DNA of 19,446 nucleotides from positions 1 to 19,446 of the forward strand of contig DATHZQ010000088.1 of assembly GCA_035458525.1 (NCBI GenBank), read 5' to 3'. The notes under the pieces are model-generated. The model made no database searches and was not told the origin of the DNA. It saw nothing but the letters and a program-made list of their open reading frames with translations. How positions within the stretch are numbered: the stretch's first letter is position 1; every line of letters starts with the position of its first letter. Both the position numbers and the translations under genes were made by a program. Source of the stretch: DATHZQ01 sp035458525 (GTDB lineage: Bacteria > Actinomycetota > Acidimicrobiia > Spongiisociales > UBA5794). Of this stretch, positions 1 through 6,714 are shown piece after piece.

Positions 1-330
1 CTCGGCCATGCAGACGAGATCCGCGGATTGGCGTTCGGTCCCGACGGGCTCCTGGCATCCGTGAGCGACGACCGGACCATACAGATATGGAATGTTGCGA
101 CCAGTGACCTCTTCGGCGTGCCACTGGTTGACGAGTTCGGAGCTCGCGCCGTCGCCTTCAGCCCGGACGGCGCCACCCTCGCAACAGCAAGCTTCAACGG
201 AGTCACGCTGTGGGACCAGACGCTCGACCCTCAACTTGCGTGTGAACTCGCCGAGCGATACGTGAACCGCGACCAGCTCGAGGCGCTCGTCCCCGATGGC
301 TACTCCATCAGCGTATGCGACTTCCGGTAG
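1..330 (+). CDS. WD40-repeat protein, C-terminal fragment
   Basis: The frame is open at the left edge of the window, so this is only the C-terminal end (about 109 residues). Two WD40 blades can be seen. The first runs from LGHADEIRGLAFGPDG to DRTIQIWNV, with the GH dipeptide and a terminal IWN in place of WD. The second contains AVAFSPDGATLATAS followed by VTLWD. After the last blade comes a tail with ACELAERYVNRDQLEALVP and a late Cys. This resembles the short Cys-containing tail that follows the propeller in many actinobacterial signalling proteins with an N-terminal NTPase, kinase or SARP module. That the missing part is such a module is inference. No catalytic domain lies inside the window. 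The stop is TAG at 328-330. Confidence 0.85.
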   Translation, partial: LGHADEIRGLAFGPDGLLASVSDDRTIQIWNVATSDLFGVPLVDEFGARAVAFSPDGATLATASFNGVTLWDQTLDPQLACELAERYVNRDQLEALVPDGYSISVCDFR

Positions 331-764
331 TCCCTGGACCCGCCGCGACTCGAACCAGGAAGTGCTCGAGCGATCAGCCGCAGTGGCCCGATTCGTTGGC
401 CGACACCCGCCAGCGGCGACGGGGCGTCGCCAACAGCGACTCACCGAGCAATCGGCGACGTAACCGCACTCAGAGGTACCGGCATGCGCGGTTGGACAGC
501 GTGCGTTGTCGAGCAGTCATCTCCACACGGCATGGCGACCTTCGAAGCCGCACGGCCCCGACATCACCACGACCTGCAGAACCATCTCTTCTCGATCCTG
601 ACCGACGTTGAAATCCGCCAGCTGGCAACCATCACAACCACGATTGTCGCCGCCGAGCAGCAGCAACGGTGCGAGCGGGGGAGTTCGAGCGGACGAAAGA
701 GCGCTAGCCCGGCAGGACTGATCAACACAACAGACCTGACAAATGGTCGAACGTATGTTCTGAG
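331..764. other. Non-coding stretch between WD40 gene and tRNA
   Basis: No convincing gene is seen here. The open frames have poor start contexts, and the longest ones run antisense through the tRNA. The region holds a 13-base copy of tRNA 3' sequence at 707-719, described separately. No clear terminator with a T-tract was found for either neighbour. Confidence 0.6.
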
Positions 765-780
765 TGGGCCCGGCAGGACT
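707..780. repeat. 13-bp direct repeat copying tRNA 3' sequence
   Basis: GCCCGGCAGGACT occurs at 707-719 and again at 768-780. The second copy is inside the tRNA, covering part of the acceptor 3' strand and T stem. The copies start 61 bp apart, and the outer one lies downstream of the tRNA 3' end. Both the identity and the position fit a small att-like scar at a tRNA gene, but chance or local duplication is possible. The outer copy lacks the last three bases of the tRNA body. Confidence 0.5.
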
Positions 781-838
781 CGAACCTGCGGCCAAGGGAT
801 TATGAGTCCCCTGCTCTAACCAACTGAGCTACGGGCCC
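765..838 (-). tRNA. tRNA with CAT anticodon (Ile2 or elongator Met)
   Basis: The reverse complement folds as a standard 74-nt cloverleaf. The acceptor GGGCCCG pairs with CGGGCCC, the D arm starts TAGCTCAGTTGGTTAGAGC, the anticodon loop is CTCATAA and the T arm contains GGTTCGAGTCC. The discriminator base is A. CCA is not encoded. The first acceptor pair is G-C and the anticodon stem lacks three G-C pairs next to the loop, so it is not the initiator. The stem GGGGA/TCCCT followed by TGG resembles the AUA-reading tRNA-Ile2, whose C34 is converted to lysidine by TilS. An elongator Met identity cannot be excluded by eye. Confidence 0.93.
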
Positions 839-849
839 GCCATCACCAC

Positions 850-855
850 AGTCTA
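850..855 (-). promoter_or_regulatory. Possible -10 box of the CAT tRNA
   Basis: On the minus strand TAGACT lies 11 nt before the tRNA 5' end, matching the TANNNT pattern of -10 boxes. No good -35 hexamer is found at 16-18 bp, so the call is tentative. Confidence 0.3.
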
Positions 856-1024
856 CGACCGGCCGCCCGCGGACCTGTACCAACGATCACCTTCTGGGGC
901 CCGTGCAAATGCGGGACCTTTGGGCCTGCACACGTACCTCGGCATCCGTGAACCTGGGCAGTGATTGGGGGGTCCAGCTGAGGACTCTTGGGACTCACAC
1001 AAAGAGAGATATGGAGGGAATCGC

Positions 1025-2812
1025 GTGACCACACGCAATGGCCTTGTTTCGCGCCGCCTCCTCGCTCTCCTCGCCGCACTCACGATGCTCTTTGCGGTCT
1101 TTGCCGCGGGCTCGGCGAGTGCCGAGGAAGACGGGGGCTACTACACCCTGACGGTGCTGCACAACAACGACGGCGAATCGCAGCTCGTCAACGCAGGATC
1201 CGGCATCGAGGACTTTGGCGGGGTCGCTCGATTCGCCACACAGGTTCGCGCCAACCGGCAGGATGCTGCCCGTTCCGGCAACGGCTCGGTGCTGCTGTCG
1301 TCTGGTGACAACTTCCTCGCCGGCCCTGAGCTGGCTGCCGGTGTCGCCAACGGGATTCCGTTCTACGACACGACGGCGCTCGACTACCTGCGGTACGACG
1401 CCATCTCGTTCGGCAACCACGACTTCGACTTCGGCCCGGACTTCCTCGCCGACTTCCTGTCTGGATACAGGAAGCCGCCCGCCTACGTGAACGTCAACCT
1501 GGACTTCAGCGAAGAGCCGAACCTGCAGGCCTTCGTCGCTGCCGGCGTCATCAAGCCGGCGACCTTGGTGACCACGGCCGGTGAGCGCATCGGCATTGTT
1601 GGCGCCGTCACTCCCGACCTGACGTTCATCTCGAGCCCCCGTGACACCATCATCAACAGCAACATCGCCGAGCTGGTGCAGGCGCAGGTGGACCGCATGG
1701 AAGCGCGCGGGATCGACAAGATCATCTTCATCAGCCATTTGCAGGATGTGGATGAGGACGTCGCCCTCGCCGCCGAACTGACCGGCGTCGACGTGATGAT
1801 CGCCGGCGGCGGAGACGAGGTCCTGGCCAACGACGACGACCTGCTCGTGCCCGGCGACGAGATCTTCGGCCCGTACCCGGTGCTGGCAACGGGTGCCGAC
1901 GGCGCCACGATCCCCGTCGTCACGACCGCTGGTGACTACAAGTACCTCGGTCGTCTCGATGTGACGTTCGACCACCACGGCAACGCAATTGGCTGGGACG
2001 GCGGTCCGATCCGCATCGCCGGCGGCGACAACCCGGATGCGGTCGGGTCGAACTCGATCCTGCAGCGGCTCGTCGTCGAGCCCGTGGAGGACTTCCTCGA
2101 AGCGCTGGCTTCGAACGTGATCGCCACCTCCGAGGTCGCTCTGGAAGGTCGGCGCGACCCGGGCATCCGCACCGAGGAGACCAACCTCGGCAACCTGATG
2201 GCCGACTCGCTGCTGTATCAGGCGAACCTGCTCGCCGCCGACTTCGGTGTGCCCGAGGCCGACGTGGCACTGCAGAACGGCGGTGGGATCCGCAACAACA
2301 CGGAGATCCCGCCTGGGGACATCACGGAGCTGAACACGTTCGAGATCGCTCCATTTGCGAACTTCGTGACGATCATCCCGGACATCCCGCGTGAGCAGTT
2401 CAAGCTGATCCTCGAGAACGCCTACCGCGACGCTCCCGAGTCCAACGGGCGCTTCGCCCAGGTCTCGGGCTTCACCGTGGAGTACGACCCGAACGGCACA
2501 CCGTCCGAGATCGACCCGGACACGGGTGACATCATCGTCGAGGGCTCGAAGGTCGTGAACGTGACCCTCGATGACGGCACGGAAATCGTCGTCGGTGGCG
2601 TCGTTCAAGCTGGTGACGACATTGTCGTCGCCACGATCGACTTCCTCGCTCGGGGCGGTGATCAGTATCCGTTCATGGATGCTCCGTTCACGAGCGTAGG
2701 CGCCAGCTATCAGCAGGCACTGTTCGACTACATCGTCGACGGGCTCGGTGGCTTGATCTCAGCCGCCGACTATCCGGAAGGGGGCGAAGGCCGCATCGTC
2801 GAGCTCCCGTGA
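1025..2812 (+). CDS. Secreted 5'-nucleotidase-family metallophosphatase
   Basis: A 595-residue protein of the UshA/5'-nucleotidase family, expected to dephosphorylate nucleotides or related phosphoesters outside the membrane. The GTG start at 1025 is chosen because GGAGGG lies just upstream and it begins a clean signal peptide: RR at residues 10-11, a hydrophobic core at about 12-28 and ASA cleavage near 33. The N-terminal calcineurin-like domain shows HNNDGES (46-52), SSGDN (92-96), GNHDFD (130-135) and SHLQ (237-240). The C-terminal domain shows NGGGIRNN (418-425), FANF (444-447) and FAQVSGF (477-483). Two metal-site motifs differ from the textbook form: NDxH is D49-G-E51, and GHxH is GGGDE (261-265). 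It may therefore belong to a divergent subfamily with altered metal ligands. The gene is monocistronic and followed by a strong hairpin. Confidence 0.9.
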   Translation: MTTRNGLVSRRLLALLAALTMLFAVFAAGSASAEEDGGYYTLTVLHNNDGESQLVNAGSGIEDFGGVARFATQVRANRQDAARSGNGSVLLSSGDNFLAGPELAAGVANGIPFYDTTALDYLRYDAISFGNHDFDFGPDFLADFLSGYRKPPAYVNVNLDFSEEPNLQAFVAAGVIKPATLVTTAGERIGIVGAVTPDLTFISSPRDTIINSNIAELVQAQVDRMEARGIDKIIFISHLQDVDEDVALAAELTGVDVMIAGGGDEVLANDDDLLVPGDEIFGPYPVLATGADGATIPVVTTAGDYKYLGRLDVTFDHHGNAIGWDGGPIRIAGGDNPDAVGSNSILQRLVVEPVEDFLEALASNVIATSEVALEGRRDPGIRTEETNLGNLMADSLLYQANLLAADFGVPEADVALQNGGGIRNNTEIPPGDITELNTFEIAPFANFVTIIPDIPREQFKLILENAYRDAPESNGRFAQVSGFTVEYDPNGTPSEIDPDTGDIIVEGSKVVNVTLDDGTEIVVGGVVQAGDDIVVATIDFLARGGDQYPFMDAPFTSVGASYQQALFDYIVDGLGGLISAADYPEGGEGRIVELP

Positions 2813-2834
2813 GCCGCACGTCGAGCCGAACCGC

Positions 2835-2866
2835 TTGGAGCCCGGGCCGCCATGCCCGGGCTCCAA
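2835..2866 (+). terminator. Hairpin terminator after the nucleotidase gene
   Basis: A perfect 13-bp inverted repeat, TTGGAGCCCGGGC paired with GCCCGGGCTCCAA around a 6-nt loop, starts 22 bases after the nucleotidase stop. There is no T-tract, which is common for hairpin terminators in high-GC actinobacteria. Confidence 0.75.
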
Positions 2867-2895
2867 CGCGTTGCTGCGCCCCGCCGGGGCAAGCG

Positions 2896-2961
2896 TTCGA
2901 CCATTGTCGAATCTCCCCTTGACTCAATTCGAATGATGTCGTACATTCGATGTTAATCGAA
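2896..2961. promoter_or_regulatory. Three tandem TTCGAY-N4-RTCGAA operator candidates
   Basis: Three inverted repeats of one type surround the promoter of the ArsR-type gene. Site 1 (2896-2911) is TTCGAC-N4-GTCGAA, perfect, just upstream of the -35. Site 2 (2928-2943) is TTCGAA-N4-GTCGTA, imperfect, in the promoter spacer. Site 3 (2946-2961) is TTCGAT-N4-ATCGAA, perfect, overlapping the -10 and likely start site. Occupation of sites 2 and 3 would block RNA polymerase, so autorepression by the downstream regulator is the natural inference. The half-site order differs from the actinobacterial LexA box, which is GAAC-N4-GTTC. Confidence 0.7.
2919..2947 (+). promoter_or_regulatory. Sigma-70-type promoter of the ArsR-type unit
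   Basis: TTGACT (2919-2924) and TACATT (2942-2947) are separated by exactly 17 bp, close to the housekeeping sigma consensus. Transcription would start near 2954, giving a leader of about 25 nt that contains the AGAGGG ribosome-binding site. Confidence 0.75.
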
Positions 2962-2978
2962 CGTTAGAGGGATACCGA

Positions 2979-4043
2979 ATGAGCCCCGATCCGCAAGTAC
3001 ACGACTTTGCCGACCACCGCCGCCGCCTGCCCGTCAGCGTCGAGGTCTCACCGGTCTACGAGCTGCTGCTCGCCCTCTTCTCCTACCAGGCAGGTATCGA
3101 CGACGATCAGCACGCCGAGCTGCTCGATCGAATCGATGCCGAGGCGAGCACCTCGGTCAAGGACGCCCTTGCGCGAATGGCCGGCTGCGGAGCCTTCTGG
3201 CTCACGCTGATTGGGGTGGCAAGAACGGCACCCCGCCCGCACACCGTCAACGGATTCGTCGCTCACCTGAAAACCGTCGACCCGGTCGAGCTCCGCCAGC
3301 AGATGCTCGTCAACGCCGGCTACACACCATCGCGCGGATACGAAGAGTCCAACGTGGCGGCAGCCTCGGCAGGCGATCAGGAGGCGCTCGAAGCGCTCGA
3401 CATGCGCGATGACGATCTCCACCACCTCATCGAGATGGAACCGGAAGCGACGCAGAGCTGGCTCGTCGATCTCCTGTGCGCCATCGACAACGACGTGGAC
3501 CTCTGGCTGGAGGACCTGATGCCGACGCTGGAGCGGGACGCCATGGCAACTCGGGCGCTCGCCAAGAAGATGGAACCGGCCGATCTGGTCGAGCACGTCA
3601 CCAACGGAGTGACCTTCGATCCGCGGCCGGGCTTGGCCGGCGTCATCCTCATCCCCTCGGTGGTGATCCGACCCTGGGTGGTCATCTCCGACCACGGCAA
3701 CGTCCGCATCTTCAGCTACCCGGTTGCCGACCAGCATCTGCACGCCGATCCGGCAACGCCCCCGGACCAACTCGTGGACGTCTTCAAGGCCCTCGGCGAC
3801 GACCGCAGGCTGCGGATCCTCCACATGCTGGCGGCCGAGCCCCGCACGCTGTCCGAGCTCACGGAGAAGCTCGATCTCGCCAAGTCCACCACCCACCACC
3901 ACCTCCGCACACTGCGCCAAGCAGGGCTCGTGCGGGTGGTGATCAACCAAGACGACAAGCGGTTCGAACTCCGGACCGATGCGGTCCCGGAGGCCGGCGG
4001 ACTGCTCCGCTCGTACCTGCAGCTTCCCGACAACAACCGATAG
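2979..4043 (+). CDS. ArsR-family transcriptional regulator with large N-terminal domain
   Basis: A 354-residue protein, much longer than the 100-120 residues of a classical ArsR repressor. A winged helix-turn-helix lies at about 265-335: VFKALGDDRRLRILHML, then LSELTEKLDLAKSTTHHHLR (recognition region) and GLVRV, with the wing around NQDDKRFELR. The N-terminal 260 residues are mostly helical and acidic and have no cysteine cluster typical of metal sensing. Long ArsR proteins of this layout occur in actinobacteria, and their ligands are generally unknown. The ATG at 2979 follows AGAGGG at a good distance. The gene starts a unit with two small ORFs; the ribosome-binding site of the next gene overlaps its stop codon. 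The operator array upstream suggests autoregulation. Confidence 0.85.
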   Translation: MSPDPQVHDFADHRRRLPVSVEVSPVYELLLALFSYQAGIDDDQHAELLDRIDAEASTSVKDALARMAGCGAFWLTLIGVARTAPRPHTVNGFVAHLKTVDPVELRQQMLVNAGYTPSRGYEESNVAAASAGDQEALEALDMRDDDLHHLIEMEPEATQSWLVDLLCAIDNDVDLWLEDLMPTLERDAMATRALAKKMEPADLVEHVTNGVTFDPRPGLAGVILIPSVVIRPWVVISDHGNVRIFSYPVADQHLHADPATPPDQLVDVFKALGDDRRLRILHMLAAEPRTLSELTEKLDLAKSTTHHHLRTLRQAGLVRVVINQDDKRFELRTDAVPEAGGLLRSYLQLPDNNR

Positions 4044-4052
4044 GAGACAACG

Positions 4053-4253
4053 ATGCAAGGAATCCCGACACTCGACCTGGCCGCAGCCTTGGGAACCGCC
4101 CATCGCGAGGAACTCACCATGGCATTGCGCACCCGCCCGGACCCCTCACACACCTGGCGGGCAACGCTCGGACGGAGCTTGGTTCGAGCCGGCAACCGGC
4201 TCCTCGATCACAGCGATCGTCCGACGTCATCCGCAAGTGCGGTCGCCGCCTGA
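4053..4253 (+). CDS. Small basic protein of unknown function
   Basis: A 66-residue ORF I do not recognise. Translation is well supported: AGGAGA at 4042-4047 overlaps the stop of the ArsR-type gene and lies 5 nt before the ATG, so the two are probably translationally coupled. The N-terminal half is amphipathic (LDLAAALGTAHREELTMAL). The middle is rich in Arg (TWRATLGRSLVRAGNRLL), and the tail is a Ser/Ala-rich stretch. There is no signal peptide, transmembrane segment or Cys. It might be a small partner or effector of the regulator, but only position supports that. Confidence 0.6.
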   Translation: MQGIPTLDLAAALGTAHREELTMALRTRPDPSHTWRATLGRSLVRAGNRLLDHSDRPTSSASAVAA

Positions 4254-4267
4254 TACACGGTGAAGAA

Positions 4268-4311
4268 GGCGGGCACGCCTGCCACGGTTGTTGCCTCCCG
4301 GGCTGCCCGCC
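4268..4311 (+). other. Inverted repeat between the two small ORFs
   Basis: GGCGGGCA (4268-4275) pairs perfectly with TGCCCGCC (4304-4311) around a 28-nt loop. It could act as a processing site or partial terminator that sets the level of the last small ORF. The large loop makes this weak. Confidence 0.3.
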
Positions 4312-4341
4312 ACTCACCTGGTTCAGAAAGGACCCCACATC

Positions 4342-4485
4342 ATGCTCACCCACGACCCTCAGTTCGCCGCAAGCATCGTCAACCGCTGGAATCACGTCCT
4401 CGACCTCGAGCTCGCCGCACGGCGCGGCGACGAGCGGGCATTGCGCGCTCGCGAAACTATCGGACTTCGCCGCTGGTTCCTGTAA
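4342..4485 (+). CDS. Small protein of unknown function (47 aa)
   Basis: An ORF of 47 residues beginning MLTHDPQFAASIVNRWNHVL, followed by a charged helical stretch (LELAARRGDERALRARE) and ending RRWFL. The ATG at 4342 is chosen over an upstream TTG at 4288 because AAAGGA (4327-4332) lies 9 nt before it. It stops 9 bp before the convergent aldehyde dehydrogenase stop. It is probably the last gene of the ArsR-type unit, although 88 bp and a possible hairpin separate it from the preceding ORF. The mixed Arg/Glu helix resembles small cytosolic regulators, but no family is recognised. Confidence 0.5.
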   Translation: MLTHDPQFAASIVNRWNHVLDLELAARRGDERALRARETIGLRRWFL

Positions 4486-4494
4486 CGACGACCT

Positions 4495-6210
4495 TCAGCC
4501 GCGCAGAGCGGCGTTGAAGATCGACGGCAGATGCTTCAGCGACGCATCGGCCGCAAACGCCGTGAGTGCCCTGGCGGTGCGGCCCGCCGTCTCGTGGGTT
4601 ACAAACCACGGTGGCTTGGGTGCCAAGTGGAACTCGCCCGCCTGCCACGCACGGTGGAACGGTCGGAAGGGCCCGTGAATCACCGTCCGCTCGGCTCGCT
4701 CGAACATGAGTGCGTTGTGGACGACCCCGCGACCACTCCCGATGTCGTGCAGCGTCGACCCGGGAAACGCCCCCCAGCTCGCCCGCGGCAACAGGAATCC
4801 CATACCACTCCACACGTTGATGCCGATGCAGCCGTACCGCATACGGGCAACGGCATTGTCGAAGCGGGCCCCCAGCTCCTCCCGCGTCTCGGGATGGATC
4901 AAGATCGAGGCGCCGAGCGAGCCGTGCAGCTCCGAGTTGACGAAAGCAACGGCGGCATCCAAGTAGGAACCCGCATCGCCATTCGCCAACCGGGTGGTAG
5001 CAAAGGTCGCCGAGAAGAACTCCTCGGTGAAGGCAAAGCTCTTCGAGTCCGGGTCGACGTTCCGCAGATGGGTGCGGTGCGGATCCGTCGACACGGTGAT
5101 CGAGTCGTGGTGTCGCTCGGCGGCGCGGATCTGCCGCTCGTGGGCACCCGGGTAATACGCAGGCCGCTCAGGAGCGTTGGCGACTTCGTACTCGACGATG
5201 TCGAGGAACCGATCGGTGTGTGGCCAGGTATCCGGCATCACCAGCACCTGGGCGGCGATGCAGTTGAAGCCGCCGTTGTGCAGCTTCTGCGTCACGAAAT
5301 GCTCAGCTTGGTGCTGCAGGTCCTCCTCGCTCCACGGGCCAGGCACGACGATGACAGGGCTGATGCCACCGAGCTCGGAGTTGATCGGCTTCCGTACCAG
5401 CGGCTCACCCCGCTCCTTGCGGCGGTGCCCCTCTTCACCCCCGCCGAACACGATGAGGTCGTGGGTCTTGTCGCTGCCGGTGAGGTGCACCGAGTCGATG
5501 GCGTCGTGATGCACGAGGTAGCTGCCCACCTGTCCCCCGCCGTACACGAGGCGAAGGAAGCCGCGATCGATGTACTCGGCGAACACTTCCTCGAAGATCT
5601 CGCCCAGATAGTCGTTGACGGGGTTCATCTTGAGGATCACGACCTGACCCTCGACGTAGAGCTTGTGGAGCACGTCGAGCGGCGGGATCGATGCGATGTT
5701 GCCGGCGCCGAGCACGAGACAAACCCGGCCTTTCGGCAGGGTCTGTGCGTAGAACGTGGCGGTGTGGCGGCGCAGATCCCGTGGCGTCACGCCGGGCCGC
5801 ATCCAGACGTCGGCCTTGTAGCCGCTGAGAAGAAGATGGTCGTGCCAGTCGGCCGGAAGCACGTTCACCAGGGTCCTGCCGTTCGAGCGGCGTCGCACCC
5901 ACGATTCCTTGTACGTCGGCTGGCCGCGCCACAGACGCTCGAGCGACTGGTGCAACGCGTCGACCGCGATCAGCATCGCATACGGTCCCGACAACCACTC
6001 CTCCCCTTCCAACGGTGACCCGGGAGGGATGCCTTTTGCTTCGCATGCCGCCCGCACCCAGCGCTCGGCGGCGTTGCCGGTTCGGGTCCGGAGGTCGGCC
6101 AGCATGGCCATCTTGGACGGTATGGGCAGCCGAGCCCACGTTTCGGCATTCTCGGCTGACTCAGCGGCTGCGCGATCGAGAGCGGATTCGGTGGTCACCG
6201 GGGCAGACAT
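4495..6210 (-). CDS. Aldehyde dehydrogenase family protein
   Basis: A 571-residue NAD(P)-dependent aldehyde dehydrogenase-fold protein, longer than the usual 480-500. It shows GAGNIASIPPLDVL (168-181) in the nucleotide-binding half, LKMNP (193-197) with the cofactor-site Lys, HLTGS (242-246), the general-base Glu279 in SELGG, and the catalytic Cys317 in GGFNCIA. It carries a long N-terminal extension of about 150 residues and no signal peptide. The ATG at 6210 is chosen because TATCGT lies exactly 6 nt before it, as in the neighbouring genes, and there is no Shine-Dalgarno sequence. An upstream extension in the same frame lacks support. Substrate is unknown. The adjacent thioesterase gene hints at acyl or fatty-aldehyde chemistry, by context only. 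Confidence 0.85.
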   Translation of the reverse strand: MSAPVTTESALDRAAAESAENAETWARLPIPSKMAMLADLRTRTGNAAERWVRAACEAKGIPPGSPLEGEEWLSGPYAMLIAVDALHQSLERLWRGQPTYKESWVRRRSNGRTLVNVLPADWHDHLLLSGYKADVWMRPGVTPRDLRRHTATFYAQTLPKGRVCLVLGAGNIASIPPLDVLHKLYVEGQVVILKMNPVNDYLGEIFEEVFAEYIDRGFLRLVYGGGQVGSYLVHHDAIDSVHLTGSDKTHDLIVFGGGEEGHRRKERGEPLVRKPINSELGGISPVIVVPGPWSEEDLQHQAEHFVTQKLHNGGFNCIAAQVLVMPDTWPHTDRFLDIVEYEVANAPERPAYYPGAHERQIRAAERHHDSITVSTDPHRTHLRNVDPDSKSFAFTEEFFSATFATTRLANGDAGSYLDAAVAFVNSELHGSLGASILIHPETREELGARFDNAVARMRYGCIGINVWSGMGFLLPRASWGAFPGSTLHDIGSGRGVVHNALMFERAERTVIHGPFRPFHRAWQAGEFHLAPKPPWFVTHETAGRTARALTAFAADASLKHLPSIFNAALRG

Positions 6211-6216
6211 GCGACC

Positions 6217-6222
6217 ACGATA
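6217..6222 (-). promoter_or_regulatory. Leaderless -10 box of the aldehyde dehydrogenase gene
   Basis: TATCGT on the minus strand, with 6 nt between it and the ATG, places transcription start at or next to the start codon. No clear -35 hexamer is seen. Confidence 0.5.
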
Positions 6223-6256
6223 GAGCCCGCCGAGACCTTGCCGCGGCGCCATCGAA

Positions 6257-6667
6257 TCAGGCTGCCGGATCCGCGAGATACGGAGCCAGCGCATCGGCGA
6301 CGTGATCCGGGAAGCGCACCGGACGGCCCTCGAGGGATGTGGTTGCAGCGCCAATCTCCTGAGATGCGATCAACTCGTCGCCCCGGAGCATCCGCTGCCG
6401 CCAGCGTGACGAAGCGCGGCGTAGCTCGGCCACTTCGGTCTCGATCCTGAGAATGTCGCCGCCGCCGGCCGACTTGTGGAACTTCGTCGCAAGCTCGGTG
6501 ACCACGAGGAAGTAGCCCCGGTCCTTCAGCTCGCTCAGTCCGATACCCGCCTCCTCGAGCAATTCGACCCGCGCCGACTCGAAATACTGGATGTAGGAAG
6601 CGTGATTGACGTGGTTGTACGGATCGAGCTCGTAGAAGCGAACCTTCACCTTCGTGACGTGAGGCAT
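6257..6667 (-). CDS. Acyl-CoA thioesterase, 4HBT/YbgC-like
   Basis: A 136-residue single-domain hotdog-fold thioesterase, normal length for the family. It would hydrolyse an acyl-CoA thioester in the cytosol. The N-terminal motif VRFYELDPYNHVNHASYIQY carries the expected active-site Asp15, followed by His19, Asn21 and Tyr25 and the long hotdog helix with FESARVELLEE. The central strands include FHKSAGGGDILRIETEV. There is no Shine-Dalgarno sequence. The start at 6667 is supported by TATCTT 6 nt upstream, the same arrangement as in trmL. It lies 47 bp after trmL and 46 bp before the aldehyde dehydrogenase gene on the same strand. Actual acyl chain specificity cannot be read from sequence. Confidence 0.85.
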   Translation of the reverse strand: MPHVTKVKVRFYELDPYNHVNHASYIQYFESARVELLEEAGIGLSELKDRGYFLVVTELATKFHKSAGGGDILRIETEVAELRRASSRWRQRMLRGDELIASQEIGAATTSLEGRPVRFPDHVADALAPYLADPAA

Positions 6668-6671
6668 GCGA

Positions 6672-6690
6672 GGAAGATAGATGCCAGACG
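6672..6690 (-). promoter_or_regulatory. Thioesterase promoter, copy 1 of a repeated element
   Basis: On the minus strand this is CGTCTGGCATCTATCTTCC. It includes the -10-like TATCTT 6 nt before the ATG, predicting a leaderless message. It matches the trmL promoter at 7181-7199 at 18 of 19 positions. Confidence 0.6.
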
Positions 6691-6714
6691 CCAGGCAGCA
6701 GCGTCACGATGGAA

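Noticed and set aside
484..819. Plus-strand frame of 111 codons before and across the CAT tRNA
   Set aside because: It overlaps the tRNA on the opposite strand, with no ribosome-binding site and no recognisable domain.
965..1024. TTG start at 965 for the nucleotidase
   Set aside because: It adds 20 residues before a good GTG with GGAGGG and would bury the signal peptide.
995..2608. Long minus-strand open frame (about 537 codons) antisense to the nucleotidase gene
   Set aside because: It mirrors the codon bias of a high-GC gene on the other strand, has no recognisable motif and conflicts with a clear secreted phosphatase.
2896..2961. Actinobacterial SOS (LexA) box
   Set aside because: The sites are TTCGAY-N4-RTCGAA; the LexA box needs GAAC-N4-GTTC, which is not present with correct spacing.
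4531..6018. Plus-strand open frame (495 codons) antisense to the aldehyde dehydrogenase gene
   Set aside because: The minus strand has intact catalytic Glu and Cys motifs; the plus-strand product has none.
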